39,044 nucleotides of DNA from Albidovulum sp. (lineage in GTDB: Bacteria; Pseudomonadota; Alphaproteobacteria; Rhodobacterales; Rhodobacteraceae): the NCBI GenBank assembly GCA_030837785.1, contig JAUQYA010000017.1:1-39044 (forward strand), given 5' to 3'. Below the pieces are notes generated by a model. It made no database searches, was not told where the DNA came from, and saw only the letters and a program-made list of their open reading frames with translations. Positions 15,050 through 23,758 of this stretch are shown piece by piece. Position 1 is the first letter of the stretch; each line of letters begins with the position of its first letter. Made by a program: the position numbers and the translations under genes.

Positions 15050-16203
15050 GGGCGCACCAGCGTGACCGAGGCGAGGGCGGCGATTCCTTCTTCGCGCCCG
15101 GTGAAGCCGAGCCGCTCCGACGTCGTCGCCTTGACGCTGACCCGGTCGGGGCCAATGCCAAGGATGCGGGAAAGTTCTCGTGCCATGTCAATGGCATGCG
15201 GACCGATCTTCGGGCGTTCGCAGATCAGCGTCACATCGGCGTTCGACACCGCATAGCCCTTCTGCCGCGCGAGTCCTGCGGCATGGGCGAGGAAGATCGC
15301 GCTCGCCGCGCCCTTCCACTGCGGGTCCGAGGGCGGAAAGTGGCGGCCGATGTCGCCCTCGGCCAGCGCGCCATAGATCGCGTCGGTCAGCGCGTGCATC
15401 CCGACATCGGCGTCCGAATGGCCGAGAAGTGCGCGGTCGTGCGCCACGCGCAGGCCGCAAAGCGTGACGTGATCGCCCGCCGTGAAGGCGTGAACGTCGA
15501 ACCCGTTTCCGGTACGGATATCCATGTCGCGGCCCAGCATCCTTTCGGCCCGCTCGAAATCGGCGGGCCAGGTGATCTTGATGTTCTCCTCCTCCCCCTC
15601 GACGATGGCGACGTCAAGGCCCGCGGCGCGGGCGACCTCGACATCGTCGGCAGCACCGCCCGGATGGGCGCGGTGGGCGGCGAGGATCGCGCCGAAGTGG
15701 AAGCCCTGCGGCGTCTGCGCGCGGTAGAGCCCGGCGCGGTCGGCGACGCCGGTGACGCGCCCGCCGGTGCCGGTCCAGAGCGCGTCGGTGACGCCCAGCG
15801 CGGGTGCGGCCGCCGGGGCGCGACCCAAGGCGCCGAACACCCTGCCGACCAGCGCGGCCGAGACGAAGGGGCGGGCGCCGTCATGGACCAGAACCCGGCT
15901 CACGCCAGAAAACTCCAGCGATTCCAGCGCGTTGCGAACAGATGCGCTGCGCGTCTCGCCGCCGGCCACAAGCGTGACGCGGCCCCGGAACTCGGCCACG
16001 CCGCGGGCCATGTCGTCGGGATGAAGCACGACGACGACGCGGCGAAAGCCCGCAAAGGCGGCGACGCTGCGCGCCAGCACGCTTTGCCCGGCGATGGGGC
16101 GCCATTGCTTGGGCTCTGCCCCCCCGGCCCGGGTTCCGCGGCCGGCGGCGACGATCACGACAGCGGTTTCGGCGGCGGTGTCGGTTCGCTCGGCCACGGG
16201 CAT
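15046..16203 (-). CDS. ispDF: Bifunctional IspD/IspF (MEP pathway)
   Basis: A 385-residue fusion of two MEP-pathway enzymes for isoprenoid precursors. Residues 1-225 are IspD (cytidylyltransferase): VIVAAGRGTRAGG, PKQWRPIAGQS, VHDGARPFVS and GLYRAQTPQGFHF. Residues 227-385 are IspF (MECDP synthase), starting MDIRTGNGFDVHAF with zinc ligands Asp and His in FDVH, and ending with TSERLGFTGREEGIAALAS. Such fusions are common in alphaproteobacteria. The start follows GGGAG (AAAGGGAGATG). It heads a coupled operon with pgpA and the CinA-type gene and is divergent from dusB. Confidence 0.97.
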   Translation of the reverse strand: MPVAERTDTAAETAVVIVAAGRGTRAGGAEPKQWRPIAGQSVLARSVAAFAGFRRVVVVLHPDDMARGVAEFRGRVTLVAGGETRSASVRNALESLEFSGVSRVLVHDGARPFVSAALVGRVFGALGRAPAAAPALGVTDALWTGTGGRVTGVADRAGLYRAQTPQGFHFGAILAAHRAHPGGAADDVEVARAAGLDVAIVEGEEENIKITWPADFERAERMLGRDMDIRTGNGFDVHAFTAGDHVTLCGLRVAHDRALLGHSDADVGMHALTDAIYGALAEGDIGRHFPPSDPQWKGAASAIFLAHAAGLARQKGYAVSNADVTLICERPKIGPHAIDMARELSRILGIGPDRVSVKATTSERLGFTGREEGIAALASVTLVRP

Positions 16204-16386
16204 CTCCCTTTCCCTTCCTCTAGTCCGGGCCGGGCGCGCGGGCAATGCCGCCCGGACCGGCACCCTGCGCGAATCTGCGCCCAAATTCCGGGCAGTCGGT
16301 GAATGGTCGCGGCGGCCGCGGCCGTTTCCGTTGCGCTTGCCGGGCCTTCCGTCTATCTGGGTGGCAATTGCACAAGGATTAGGCAT

Positions 16387-17424
16387 TTGCCCCTGATCAT
16401 CGGCGCCGATCCGATCGCCCCTCCGGTGCTGCTCGCGCCGCTCGCAGGCATCACCGACCTGCCGTTCCGCCGCCGCGTCGCTGCGTTCGGGGCGGGGCTC
16501 GTGGTGTCCGAGATGGTCGCCTCGGGCGAGTTGCTGACCGAGAAACCGTCGGTCCGGGCCAAGGCGCGCACCGATCTGGGGCTTGCAGACGGTGCCCGCA
16601 CCTCCGTCCAGCTTGCCGGGCGCGAGGCGCGGGCGATGGCCGAAGCCGCGCGGGTGGTCGCCGGCATGGGCGCGGCGATCATCGACATCAACATGGGCTG
16701 CCCGGCGAAGAAGGTCACCGGCGGGCTCTCGGGCTCGGCCCTGATGCGCGATCTCGACCACGCGCTGAGGCTGATCGACGCGGTGGTGGGCGCGGTGGCG
16801 GTGCCGGTGACGCTGAAGTGCCGCCTTGGCTGGGACGGTGATTGCCTGAACGCCGCCGCGCTTGCCCGCCGCGCCGCGGCCGCGGGCGTCCGCATGGTCA
16901 CGGTCCACGGCCGCACCCGGCAGCAGTTCTACACCGGGCGCGCCGACTGGGCGGCGATCCGCGCGGTCAGCGACGCGGTCCCGGTGCCGGTCGTGGCGAA
17001 CGGCGACGTCTGCGACCTGGCTTCGGCGCGGGCCGCCCTGGCGGCCTCGGGCGCGGCCGGCGTGATGGTCGGGCGCGGCGCCCGGGGCGCGCCCTGGCGG
17101 CTGGCCCAGATCGCCGCCGGCCTGTTTGGCGCGCCGCCGCCGGACATTCCGGCGGGGGCCGCGCTTGCTGATTACATTTCAGACCATTACGAGGACATGC
17201 TGAGGTTCTATGGCACTGCTCTCGGCCTCAGGGTCGCGCGCAAGCATCTGGGCTGGTATGCCGACGAGGCCGCGGTCGACCCGAGGCTTCGCGCCGGGCT
17301 GATGGTGGCCGAAAGCCCCGGCCAGGTGCTCGGCCTCATCGCGCGGGCCTTCGCCGAGACGGGTGGAAGCGGGGCGGGCGGAAGCGGCGCGGGCGGAAAC
17401 ATGGCGGCGAGGCACGCCGCATGA
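16387..17424 (+). CDS. dusB: tRNA-dihydrouridine synthase B (NifR3)
   Basis: A 345-residue FMN enzyme that reduces uridines in tRNA; in Rhodobacter the gene was first called nifR3 because it precedes ntrBC. Conserved blocks are LLAPLAGITDLPFRR, MGCPAKKVTGGLSGSALMRD with the catalytic Cys, TLKCRLGWDGDCLNA, TVHGRTRQQFYTG, and VVANGDVCD. The start is taken as a TTG (LPLIIGADPIAPPVLL) preceded by AAGGA; an in-frame ATG at 16303 would add a 28-residue stretch not seen in the family. The C-terminus ends in a Gly-rich tail with a 15-bp tandem repeat. It overlaps ntrB by four bases and probably carries the promoter for the ntr cluster upstream. Confidence 0.93.
   Translation: MPLIIGADPIAPPVLLAPLAGITDLPFRRRVAAFGAGLVVSEMVASGELLTEKPSVRAKARTDLGLADGARTSVQLAGREARAMAEAARVVAGMGAAIIDINMGCPAKKVTGGLSGSALMRDLDHALRLIDAVVGAVAVPVTLKCRLGWDGDCLNAAALARRAAAAGVRMVTVHGRTRQQFYTGRADWAAIRAVSDAVPVPVVANGDVCDLASARAALAASGAAGVMVGRGARGAPWRLAQIAAGLFGAPPPDIPAGAALADYISDHYEDMLRFYGTALGLRVARKHLGWYADEAAVDPRLRAGLMVAESPGQVLGLIARAFAETGGSGAGGSGAGGNMAARHAA
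17365..17394 (+). repeat. 15-bp tandem repeat at the dusB 3' end
   Basis: Two copies of GGAAGCGG(G/C)GCGGGC at 17365-17379 and 17380-17394, then a partial GGAAAC. They encode a GGSGA-rich tail of DusB and probably arose by slippage. Confidence 0.85.
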
Positions 17425-18527
17425 CCCTGCCGCCGGCCGCCACGCTCTGGGCCTCGCTGCCGGTTCCGGCAATCATCATCGACGGCGGCGGGCTCACGGT
17501 CGAGGCGAACCCGGCGGCCGAGCAGTTCCTCAACATCTCGGCGCGGGTGCTGAAGGGCCAGCCGCTCTTCGACCGGCTCGCCGTCGATGCGCCGCTCGAG
17601 GAGGTTCTGGCACGGGTGCGCGGCGATCAGTCCTCGCTTTTCATCAATGATGTCGACGTCGGCACCGGCGACCGCGCGCCGGTGCTGTGCAACCTTCAGG
17701 CAGCCCCCCTGGCCGACGCGCCCGGCCATGTGCTGCTGCTCGTCTCGCCGCGGGAATTCGCCGAACGGATCGGGCGCGGGCAGGGGACGCGCCACGCCGC
17801 GCGCTCGGCCATCGGCATGGCCGAGATGCTCGCCCACGAGATCAAGAACCCGCTGGCCGGGATCGCCGGCGCGGCGCAGCTTCTGGCGATGACCCTGCCG
17901 GCCGAGGACATGGAGCTGGCCGGCCTCATCGTCGCCGAGACGCGGCGGATCGTGAAGCTTCTCGGACAGGTCGAGCAGTTCGGCAACCTGCGCCCGCCCG
18001 AGGCGCGGGCGGTGAACATCCACGACGTCCTCGACCGAGCCCGCCGCTCGGCCCTTGTCGGCTTCGCCGCCCACATGGCGATCCTCGAGGACTACGACCC
18101 CTCGCTGCCGCTGACGCTGGGGGACCCCGACCAGCTCCTCCAGGTGCTCCTCAACCTTCTGAGGAACGCCGCCGAAGCCTCTGGCGGAAAACCCGGAACC
18201 ATCCGGATCCGCACCTTCTACGACCACGCGCTGAGGCGGCGCCGCGCCGGCGGCGGCGGCACCTCGCTTCCGTTGCAGATCGAGATCGCCGACGACGGGC
18301 CGGGCATTCCGCCCGAGATCGCCGAGTCGATCTTCGATCCCTTCGTGTCGGGGCGCGAGAACGGCACCGGCCTCGGCCTCGCGCTGGTGTCGAAGATCGT
18401 GGCAGACCACGGCGGCTGGATCACCGCCGAATCCGCCCCGGGCCGGACGGTCTTCCGCCTGTCGCTGCCGGTCGCTCCGCCGCCCGAGGCCCGACCCGGT
18501 GCCCCGCAACCCGAGGAGACCGCCTGA
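17421..18527 (+). CDS. ntrB: Nitrogen regulation sensor histidine kinase NtrB
   Basis: A 368-residue cytoplasmic kinase/phosphatase for NtrC. Residues 10-110 form a PAS domain. The phospho-acceptor His is about residue 139 in AHEIKNPLAGIAGAAQLL. The ATPase domain has NLLRNAAEAS (N box), DDGPGIPPEI (G1) and FVSGRENGTGLGLALV (G2). No membrane segment is present, as expected; it would respond to PII protein. The start overlaps the dusB stop by four bases and its stop overlaps the ntrC start (TGATG), so dusB-ntrB-ntrC is one operon. Confidence 0.97.
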   Translation: MTLPPAATLWASLPVPAIIIDGGGLTVEANPAAEQFLNISARVLKGQPLFDRLAVDAPLEEVLARVRGDQSSLFINDVDVGTGDRAPVLCNLQAAPLADAPGHVLLLVSPREFAERIGRGQGTRHAARSAIGMAEMLAHEIKNPLAGIAGAAQLLAMTLPAEDMELAGLIVAETRRIVKLLGQVEQFGNLRPPEARAVNIHDVLDRARRSALVGFAAHMAILEDYDPSLPLTLGDPDQLLQVLLNLLRNAAEASGGKPGTIRIRTFYDHALRRRRAGGGGTSLPLQIEIADDGPGIPPEIAESIFDPFVSGRENGTGLGLALVSKIVADHGGWITAESAPGRTVFRLSLPVAPPPEARPGAPQPEETA

Positions 18528-19897
18528 TGGACGGAACCGTTCTGGTCGCCGACGACGACCGCACCATCCGCACCGTGCTGACCCAGGCGCTGACGCGGGC
18601 GGGCTGCAAGGTTCACGCCACCTCCTCGCTCGTCACGCTGATGCGCTGGGTGGAGGAGGGCAAGGGCGACCTCGTGATCTCGGACGTCGTCATGCCCGAC
18701 GGCAACGGCATCGAGATGCTGCCGAAGATCGCCGCGGAACGGCCCGGCCTGCCGGTCATCGTGATTTCGGCGCAGAACACGATCATGACCGCGATCCAGG
18801 CGGCCGAGGCAGCGGCCTACGACTACCTGCCCAAGCCCTTCGACCTGCCCGACCTGATGAAGCGCGCAGCCCGCGCGCTGAGCCAGAAGCGCCACGCCGC
18901 CACGCCGGCCGCGCCGGTGGCGGCACGGCCCGCGGACGACCTGCCGCTGGTCGGCCGCACCGCCGCCATGCAGGCGCTTTACCGGCTGGTGGCGCGGGTG
19001 ATGAACACCGATCTTCCCTTGCTCGTCACCGGGGAATCGGGGACCGGCAAGTCGCTCGTCGCCCGCGCCATCCACGATTTCTCCGACCGTCGGACGCTGC
19101 CCTTCGTGACGGCGACCGCCGCCGACCTGCAGGGCATCGACGGTCCCGCGGCGCTCCTCGCCCGCGCGCGCGGCGGCACCGTCGTCTTCGACGAGATCGG
19201 CGACTTCGACGCCGGGGCGCAGGGCCGGATCGTGCGGATGCTCGACGCGCTGCCGGACGCGGCGCCGCGGATCGTTGCGACGAGCCAGCGCGACCTCGGC
19301 ACCGGCCTTGACGCGGGCGGATTCCGGCCGGACCTCTACTACCGGCTGAGCGGGGTCACCCTGGCGGTTCCGGCGCTGCGCGAGCGGGTGGAGGACATCC
19401 CACTTCTGGCCGAACATTTCCTCGCCCGGGCCGAGCGTGACGGCGCGCCAGCCCGCAGGCTTTCGGCCGAGGCGGCGGCGCTGATCCGCGGCTATCGCTG
19501 GCCGGGCAACGTCCGCCAGCTGGAAAACACCCTCAGGCGGCTGATCGTGACCGCGGCCGAGCCCGAGATCGGCCGCGCCGAGGTGGAGGCCGCGCTTGGC
19601 GCGACGCCGGCCGAACGCCGGCAGGTCGGCGCCGAGGATGCGGGCGAGCGGCTTTCCGCCTCGATCGCGCGGCACCTCCGGCGTTATTTCGACCTGCACC
19701 AGGGCAGCCTGCCGCCGCCTGGGCTCTACGACCGCATCCTGCGGGAAATGGAGGCCCCGCTGATCGATATCGCGCTCGATGCCGTGGCGGGGAACCAGGC
19801 GAAATGTGCCGATCTGCTCGGCATCAATCGCAATACTTTGCGCAAGAAGATCACCGATCTGGATATCCGCGTGACACGCCGGCGCAAGTTGATGTAA
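18527..19897 (+). CDS. ntrC: Nitrogen regulation response regulator NtrC (lacking GAFTGA)
   Basis: A 456-residue response regulator for nitrogen assimilation. The receiver domain has acidic VADDDRTIR, phospho-acceptor Asp at about residue 53 (VISDVVMPDG) and KPFDLPD. The AAA+ domain has Walker A GESGTGKS (169-176) and Walker B VVFDEIGDF (219 on). Between them, where sigma-54 activators have the GAFTGA loop, this protein reads ATAADLQGIDGPAALLARAR, with that loop deleted. The same loss is known for R. capsulatus NtrC, which activates sigma-70 polymerase. The C-terminus has a Fis-type HTH (AGNQAKCADLLGINRNTLRKK). It overlaps ntrB by one base and precedes ntrY by 98 bp. Confidence 0.97.
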   Translation: MDGTVLVADDDRTIRTVLTQALTRAGCKVHATSSLVTLMRWVEEGKGDLVISDVVMPDGNGIEMLPKIAAERPGLPVIVISAQNTIMTAIQAAEAAAYDYLPKPFDLPDLMKRAARALSQKRHAATPAAPVAARPADDLPLVGRTAAMQALYRLVARVMNTDLPLLVTGESGTGKSLVARAIHDFSDRRTLPFVTATAADLQGIDGPAALLARARGGTVVFDEIGDFDAGAQGRIVRMLDALPDAAPRIVATSQRDLGTGLDAGGFRPDLYYRLSGVTLAVPALRERVEDIPLLAEHFLARAERDGAPARRLSAEAAALIRGYRWPGNVRQLENTLRRLIVTAAEPEIGRAEVEAALGATPAERRQVGAEDAGERLSASIARHLRRYFDLHQGSLPPPGLYDRILREMEAPLIDIALDAVAGNQAKCADLLGINRNTLRKKITDLDIRVTRRRKLM

Positions 19898-19995
19898 CAA
19901 GGCAACAGGAACTGTGGCCCGCCGGTGTCAGCCGGCGCAGAAGCCACGACAATCGGCGGTGGCCGCAACGTCGGCCGAACATCAGAGGCGCACTC

Positions 19996-22269
19996 GTGCA
20001 GGGCCTTGCGCGCGGCACATCCTGGGACCGGTTCACCCGGCTCCGCAGACAACGCCGCTTCCAGAACGCGGTGACGCTGGGCCTTGTCGTGCTCGGCCCC
20101 CTGCTGGCGCTTGCGACCTTCGTGGCGCTGGGGCCGTTCGGGCAGGGGGCGAACTCGGCGGCGCTGCGGCTCGTGCTGCTGGCGGACCTCGTCTATTTCC
20201 TCGCGCTCGGCGGCATGGTGCTGTCCCGGCTGGCCCGGATGATCGCCGCGCGGCGGGCGAAATCCGCCGGGTCGCGGCTGCACCTGCGCCTAACCGGCGT
20301 CTTTGCCGGCATCGCGCTGGTGCCGACGATCCTCGTCGCGATCTTCGCCGGCCTGACCGTCAACATCGGGCTCGAGGGCTGGTTCTCTGACCGGGTGCGC
20401 GGCGTCGTCGGCACCTCGCTCTCGGCCGCAGAGGCCTATCAGGGCGAGCACCGGCAGGATCTGATCACCGACGCGGGCGCCCTTGCGGCCTATATCAACA
20501 CCGCCCGGCGCAACAGCTTCCTTCTGTCCGACGGCGACCTGCGCCAGATTCTCACCCAGGGCCAGGGCCAGATCCAGCGCGGCCTGCGCGAGGCCTATGT
20601 GATCGACGGCAGCGGCACGATCCGGGCGCGCGGCGAACGCAGCTATCTTTTCGACTTCGAGGAGCCGATGCCCGACGACCTCGCTCGTGCCAAGACCGGC
20701 GAGACGGTGCTGATCGAGGACTGGGCGAACAACGAGTTCCGCGCGCTGGTGGTGCTGCCCGCCTTTGCCGACCGCTATCTCTATGTCAGCCGCAACGTCG
20801 ACGGCCAGATCCTGAGCCTTCTGGACGAGACGCGGGCGACGGTCGGGCTCTACCAGCAGCTCGAATCCTCGCGCGGCCGGGTGCTCTTCGAATTCGGGCT
20901 GGTCTATGTGGGCTTTGCGCTGATCCTTGTCCTCGCCGCGATCTGGATGGGCCTGTGGTTCGCCGAACGCCTGTCGCGCCCGGTCGGCCGGCTTGCCGGG
21001 GCGGCGCAGCGGGTGGGCGCGGGCGACCTTGACGTGCAGGTCGTCGAGGAGGAGGGCGACGACGAGATCGCGATGCTGGGCCGGGTCTTCAACCAGATGA
21101 CCCGCCAGCTCAAGACCCAGCGGCAGGCGCTGGTCGACAGCCACCGGACGACCGAACGGCGGCGGCGGCTCTTCGATTCGGTGCTGTCCTCGGTTACCTC
21201 GGGGGTGATCGGCCTTGATGCCGAGGGCCGGGTCGATTTCCTCAACCCGGCGGCGACGCGGCTCGTCAGTCTCGATGCGACCGCCGATCACGGCCGCGCG
21301 CTGGCCGAGGCGGTGCCGGAATTCTCGCCCCTGTTCGAGCGGCTGCGCGAGGGGATCGGCGAGGTCGCGCAGGAGGAGATCAAGGTCAGCCGCGCCGGCC
21401 GGCTGGAAAGCCTGCTGGTGCGCATGGCAATCCGGCGCAACGCCGACGGCCGGCTGGAAGGCTATGTCGTGGCCTTTGACGACGTGACCGAGCTTGTCTC
21501 GGCGCAGCGAATGGCGGCCTGGGGCGACGTCGCCCGCCGCATCGCCCACGAGATCAAGAACCCGCTGACGCCGATCCAGCTTTCGGCGGAGCGGATCAAG
21601 CGCAAGTTCGTGCGCCTGGTCGGCGACGAGGCGGCGGCGCTCGAACAGATGACCGACGTGATCGTGCGCCAGACCGGCGACCTCAGGCGAATCGTCGACG
21701 AGTTCTCCAAGTTTGCGCGGATGCCCGAGCCCGACCGGCGCGAGCACGACCTGACCAAGTTGATGCACGATGCGGTGACGCTGCAGGAGGGGTCGCTGCA
21801 TGGCGCGCGGCTCGTGGCGGCGCTGCCGGAGGCGCCGGTGATCGCCGAGTTCGACGCGACGATGGTGTCCCAGGCGGTCACGAACCTCATCAAGAACGCC
21901 GGAGAAGCCATTGAGTCGCTGGTGGAAAAGGGAGCGCCCGACGGATATGCCCCGGAAGTGCGGGTGACGATGCTGCCGGGCGACGAGCTGATCACCATCC
22001 GGATCGAGGACAACGGCATCGGCCTGCCGGAGGACCGGTCGCGCCTGTTCGAGCCCTATGTGACCACGCGCGAGAAGGGCACCGGGCTCGGGCTGTCGAT
22101 CGTCAAGAAGATCATCGAGGAGCATGGCGGCACGCTGACACTGAGCGACGCGCCGCTGTTCGACGGCAGCTCCCATTGCGGTGCGCTGGCCGAGATCCGC
22201 CTGCCGCGGGCGCGAGCGGGGCGGGGACAGAAGGAAAAGGCCGCGGCGGCGGCCGGAGGTAGGACATGA
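19996..22269 (+). CDS. ntrY: Nitrogen regulation membrane sensor kinase NtrY
   Basis: A 757-residue membrane histidine kinase. Three hydrophobic segments occur near residues 25-45, 57-78 and 97-117, then a long extracytoplasmic part, and a fourth helix at about 295-318. HAMP follows (RLSRPVGRLAGAAQRVGAGDL), then a PAS domain (GVIGLDAEGRVDFLNPAATRL), the His box HEIKNPLTPIQLSAERIKRK, and an ATPase domain (NLIKNAGEAIE, TREKGTGLGLSIVKKIIEEHGG). The start is taken as GTG, with AGAGG about eight bases upstream; the in-frame ATG at 19804 lies inside ntrC. It overlaps ntrX by four bases. NtrYX pairs are linked to nitrogen, redox and envelope control in alphaproteobacteria. Confidence 0.95.
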   Translation: MQGLARGTSWDRFTRLRRQRRFQNAVTLGLVVLGPLLALATFVALGPFGQGANSAALRLVLLADLVYFLALGGMVLSRLARMIAARRAKSAGSRLHLRLTGVFAGIALVPTILVAIFAGLTVNIGLEGWFSDRVRGVVGTSLSAAEAYQGEHRQDLITDAGALAAYINTARRNSFLLSDGDLRQILTQGQGQIQRGLREAYVIDGSGTIRARGERSYLFDFEEPMPDDLARAKTGETVLIEDWANNEFRALVVLPAFADRYLYVSRNVDGQILSLLDETRATVGLYQQLESSRGRVLFEFGLVYVGFALILVLAAIWMGLWFAERLSRPVGRLAGAAQRVGAGDLDVQVVEEEGDDEIAMLGRVFNQMTRQLKTQRQALVDSHRTTERRRRLFDSVLSSVTSGVIGLDAEGRVDFLNPAATRLVSLDATADHGRALAEAVPEFSPLFERLREGIGEVAQEEIKVSRAGRLESLLVRMAIRRNADGRLEGYVVAFDDVTELVSAQRMAAWGDVARRIAHEIKNPLTPIQLSAERIKRKFVRLVGDEAAALEQMTDVIVRQTGDLRRIVDEFSKFARMPEPDRREHDLTKLMHDAVTLQEGSLHGARLVAALPEAPVIAEFDATMVSQAVTNLIKNAGEAIESLVEKGAPDGYAPEVRVTMLPGDELITIRIEDNGIGLPEDRSRLFEPYVTTREKGTGLGLSIVKKIIEEHGGTLTLSDAPLFDGSSHCGALAEIRLPRARAGRGQKEKAAAAAGGRT

Positions 22270-23681
22270 GCGATATTCTGATTGTCGACGACGAACGCGA
22301 TATCCGGGAACTCATTTCGGATATCCTGAAGGACGAGGGCTTCACCACCCGGCTCGCGGCGAACTCGGACGAATGCATGACCGAGATCAACGCCGAACCG
22401 CCCGCCTTGATGATCCTCGACATCTGGCTGAAGGACAGCCGGATGGACGGGATCGACATCCTCAAGACCGTCAAGCGCGACAACCCCGACGTGCCGATCA
22501 TCATCATCTCGGGCCACGGCAACATCGAGATCGCGGTGGCGGCGATCAAGCAGGGCGCCTACGACTTCATCGAGAAGCCCTTCAACATCGACCAGCTGAC
22601 GGTGGTGATTTCCCGCGCGATGGAAACCTCGCGGCTGAGGCGCGAGAACGCCTCGCTCCGCCGCCGCGACGTCGCCTCGTCGGACATGATCGGATCGTCG
22701 CCCGCCTTCCGGGCGCTGAAGGGCCAGCTCGACAAGGTCACCAAGTCGAACGGGCGGGTGATGCTGACCGGCCAGCCGGGATCGGGCAAGGAAGTGGCCG
22801 CGCGCTACATCCACGTCCATTCCAACCGGGCAAGCGGGCCCTTCGTCACGGTGTCCTCGGCCTCGATCGAGCCGGACCGGATGGAAGGCGTGCTCTTCGG
22901 TCGGGAAACCACCGAGCGCGGCGTGGAAAAGGGGCTTCTGGAACAGGCGCATGGCGGCATCGTCTATTTCGACGAGGTGGCCGACATGCCGCTCGGCACC
23001 CAGTCGAAGATATTGCGCGTGCTGACCGAACAGCAGTTCACCCGCGTCGGCGGGTCCGACAAGGTGCGGGTGGACCTCAGGGTGATTTCCTCCACCACCT
23101 GCGACCTCAGGGCCGAGATCGGCGCCGGCCGGTTCCGTCAGGAACTTTTCGACCGGCTGAACGTGGTGCCGATCGCGGTGCCCTCGCTCGAGGAACGGCG
23201 CGAGGACATCCCCGAGCTTGCCCGCCATTTCATCGAATGGTTCAACAAGAGCCAGGGCCTGCCGCTCAGGCTGCTCAGCGAGGAGGCCGAGGCGCTGATG
23301 CAGACCATGGCCTGGCCCGGCAACATCCGCCAGCTCAGGAACGTCATCGAACGCGTGCTGATCCTTGGCGAGGCCGGCGGGCAGATCGAGGCGCGCGAAC
23401 TGCCGGGGCAGGGCGAGGGGCAGGCCGACGAGGGCCGGATCGTCCTGTCGGGCGGGCTCGCGACGCTGCCGCTGCGCGACGCGCGGGAACTGTTCGAGCG
23501 CGAATACCTCCTGACCCAGATCAACCGCTTCGGCGGCAACATCAGCCGGACGGCCACCTTCGTCGGCATGGAACGCTCGGCGCTGCACCGCAAGCTGAAG
23601 TCGCTCGGCGTCGTGACGACCTCCAAATCCGGGGCGCGGATCGCCCATCTGGAGGACGAGGACGAGGAAGAGGACGCCTGA
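22266..23681 (+). CDS. ntrX: Nitrogen regulation response regulator NtrX
   Basis: A 471-residue response regulator, partner of NtrY. The receiver domain has VDDERDIRELI and a phospho-acceptor Asp at about residue 52 (MILDIWLKDSRMDG), with SGHGNIEIAV and EKPFNIDQL. The AAA+ domain has Walker A GQPGSGKE (about 168-175) and Walker B GIVYFDEVADM. The position of the sigma-54 loop reads LFGRETTERGVEKG, so GAFTGA is absent, as in other NtrX. A Fis-type HTH (FGGNISRTATFVGMERSALHRKLKSLG) and a strongly acidic tail (EDEDEEEDA) close the protein. It starts within the ntrY stop and is followed by a hairpin before trkA. Confidence 0.96.
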   Translation: MSDILIVDDERDIRELISDILKDEGFTTRLAANSDECMTEINAEPPALMILDIWLKDSRMDGIDILKTVKRDNPDVPIIIISGHGNIEIAVAAIKQGAYDFIEKPFNIDQLTVVISRAMETSRLRRENASLRRRDVASSDMIGSSPAFRALKGQLDKVTKSNGRVMLTGQPGSGKEVAARYIHVHSNRASGPFVTVSSASIEPDRMEGVLFGRETTERGVEKGLLEQAHGGIVYFDEVADMPLGTQSKILRVLTEQQFTRVGGSDKVRVDLRVISSTTCDLRAEIGAGRFRQELFDRLNVVPIAVPSLEERREDIPELARHFIEWFNKSQGLPLRLLSEEAEALMQTMAWPGNIRQLRNVIERVLILGEAGGQIEARELPGQGEGQADEGRIVLSGGLATLPLRDARELFEREYLLTQINRFGGNISRTATFVGMERSALHRKLKSLGVVTTSKSGARIAHLEDEDEEEDA

Positions 23682-23724
23682 GCGCGCGCCGACCGGGCGG
23701 CGTTGACCCGGGCGGGGCGCGCGC
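23682..23724 (+). terminator. Nested hairpin between ntrX and trkA
   Basis: Outer 9-bp stem GCGCGCGCC / GGCGCGCGC and inner 5-bp stem CCGGG / CCCGG, starting directly at the ntrX stop. There is no T run. It could attenuate transcription between the ntr genes and trkA or stabilise the upstream message. Confidence 0.45.
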
Positions 23725-23758
23725 CTATCAAGGGCGCCAGCCTCATCCGGGAGCGGAC

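Noticed and set aside
20290..22176. Long minus-strand frame opposite ntrY
   Set aside because: Antisense shadow, no ribosome binding site or recognisable family.
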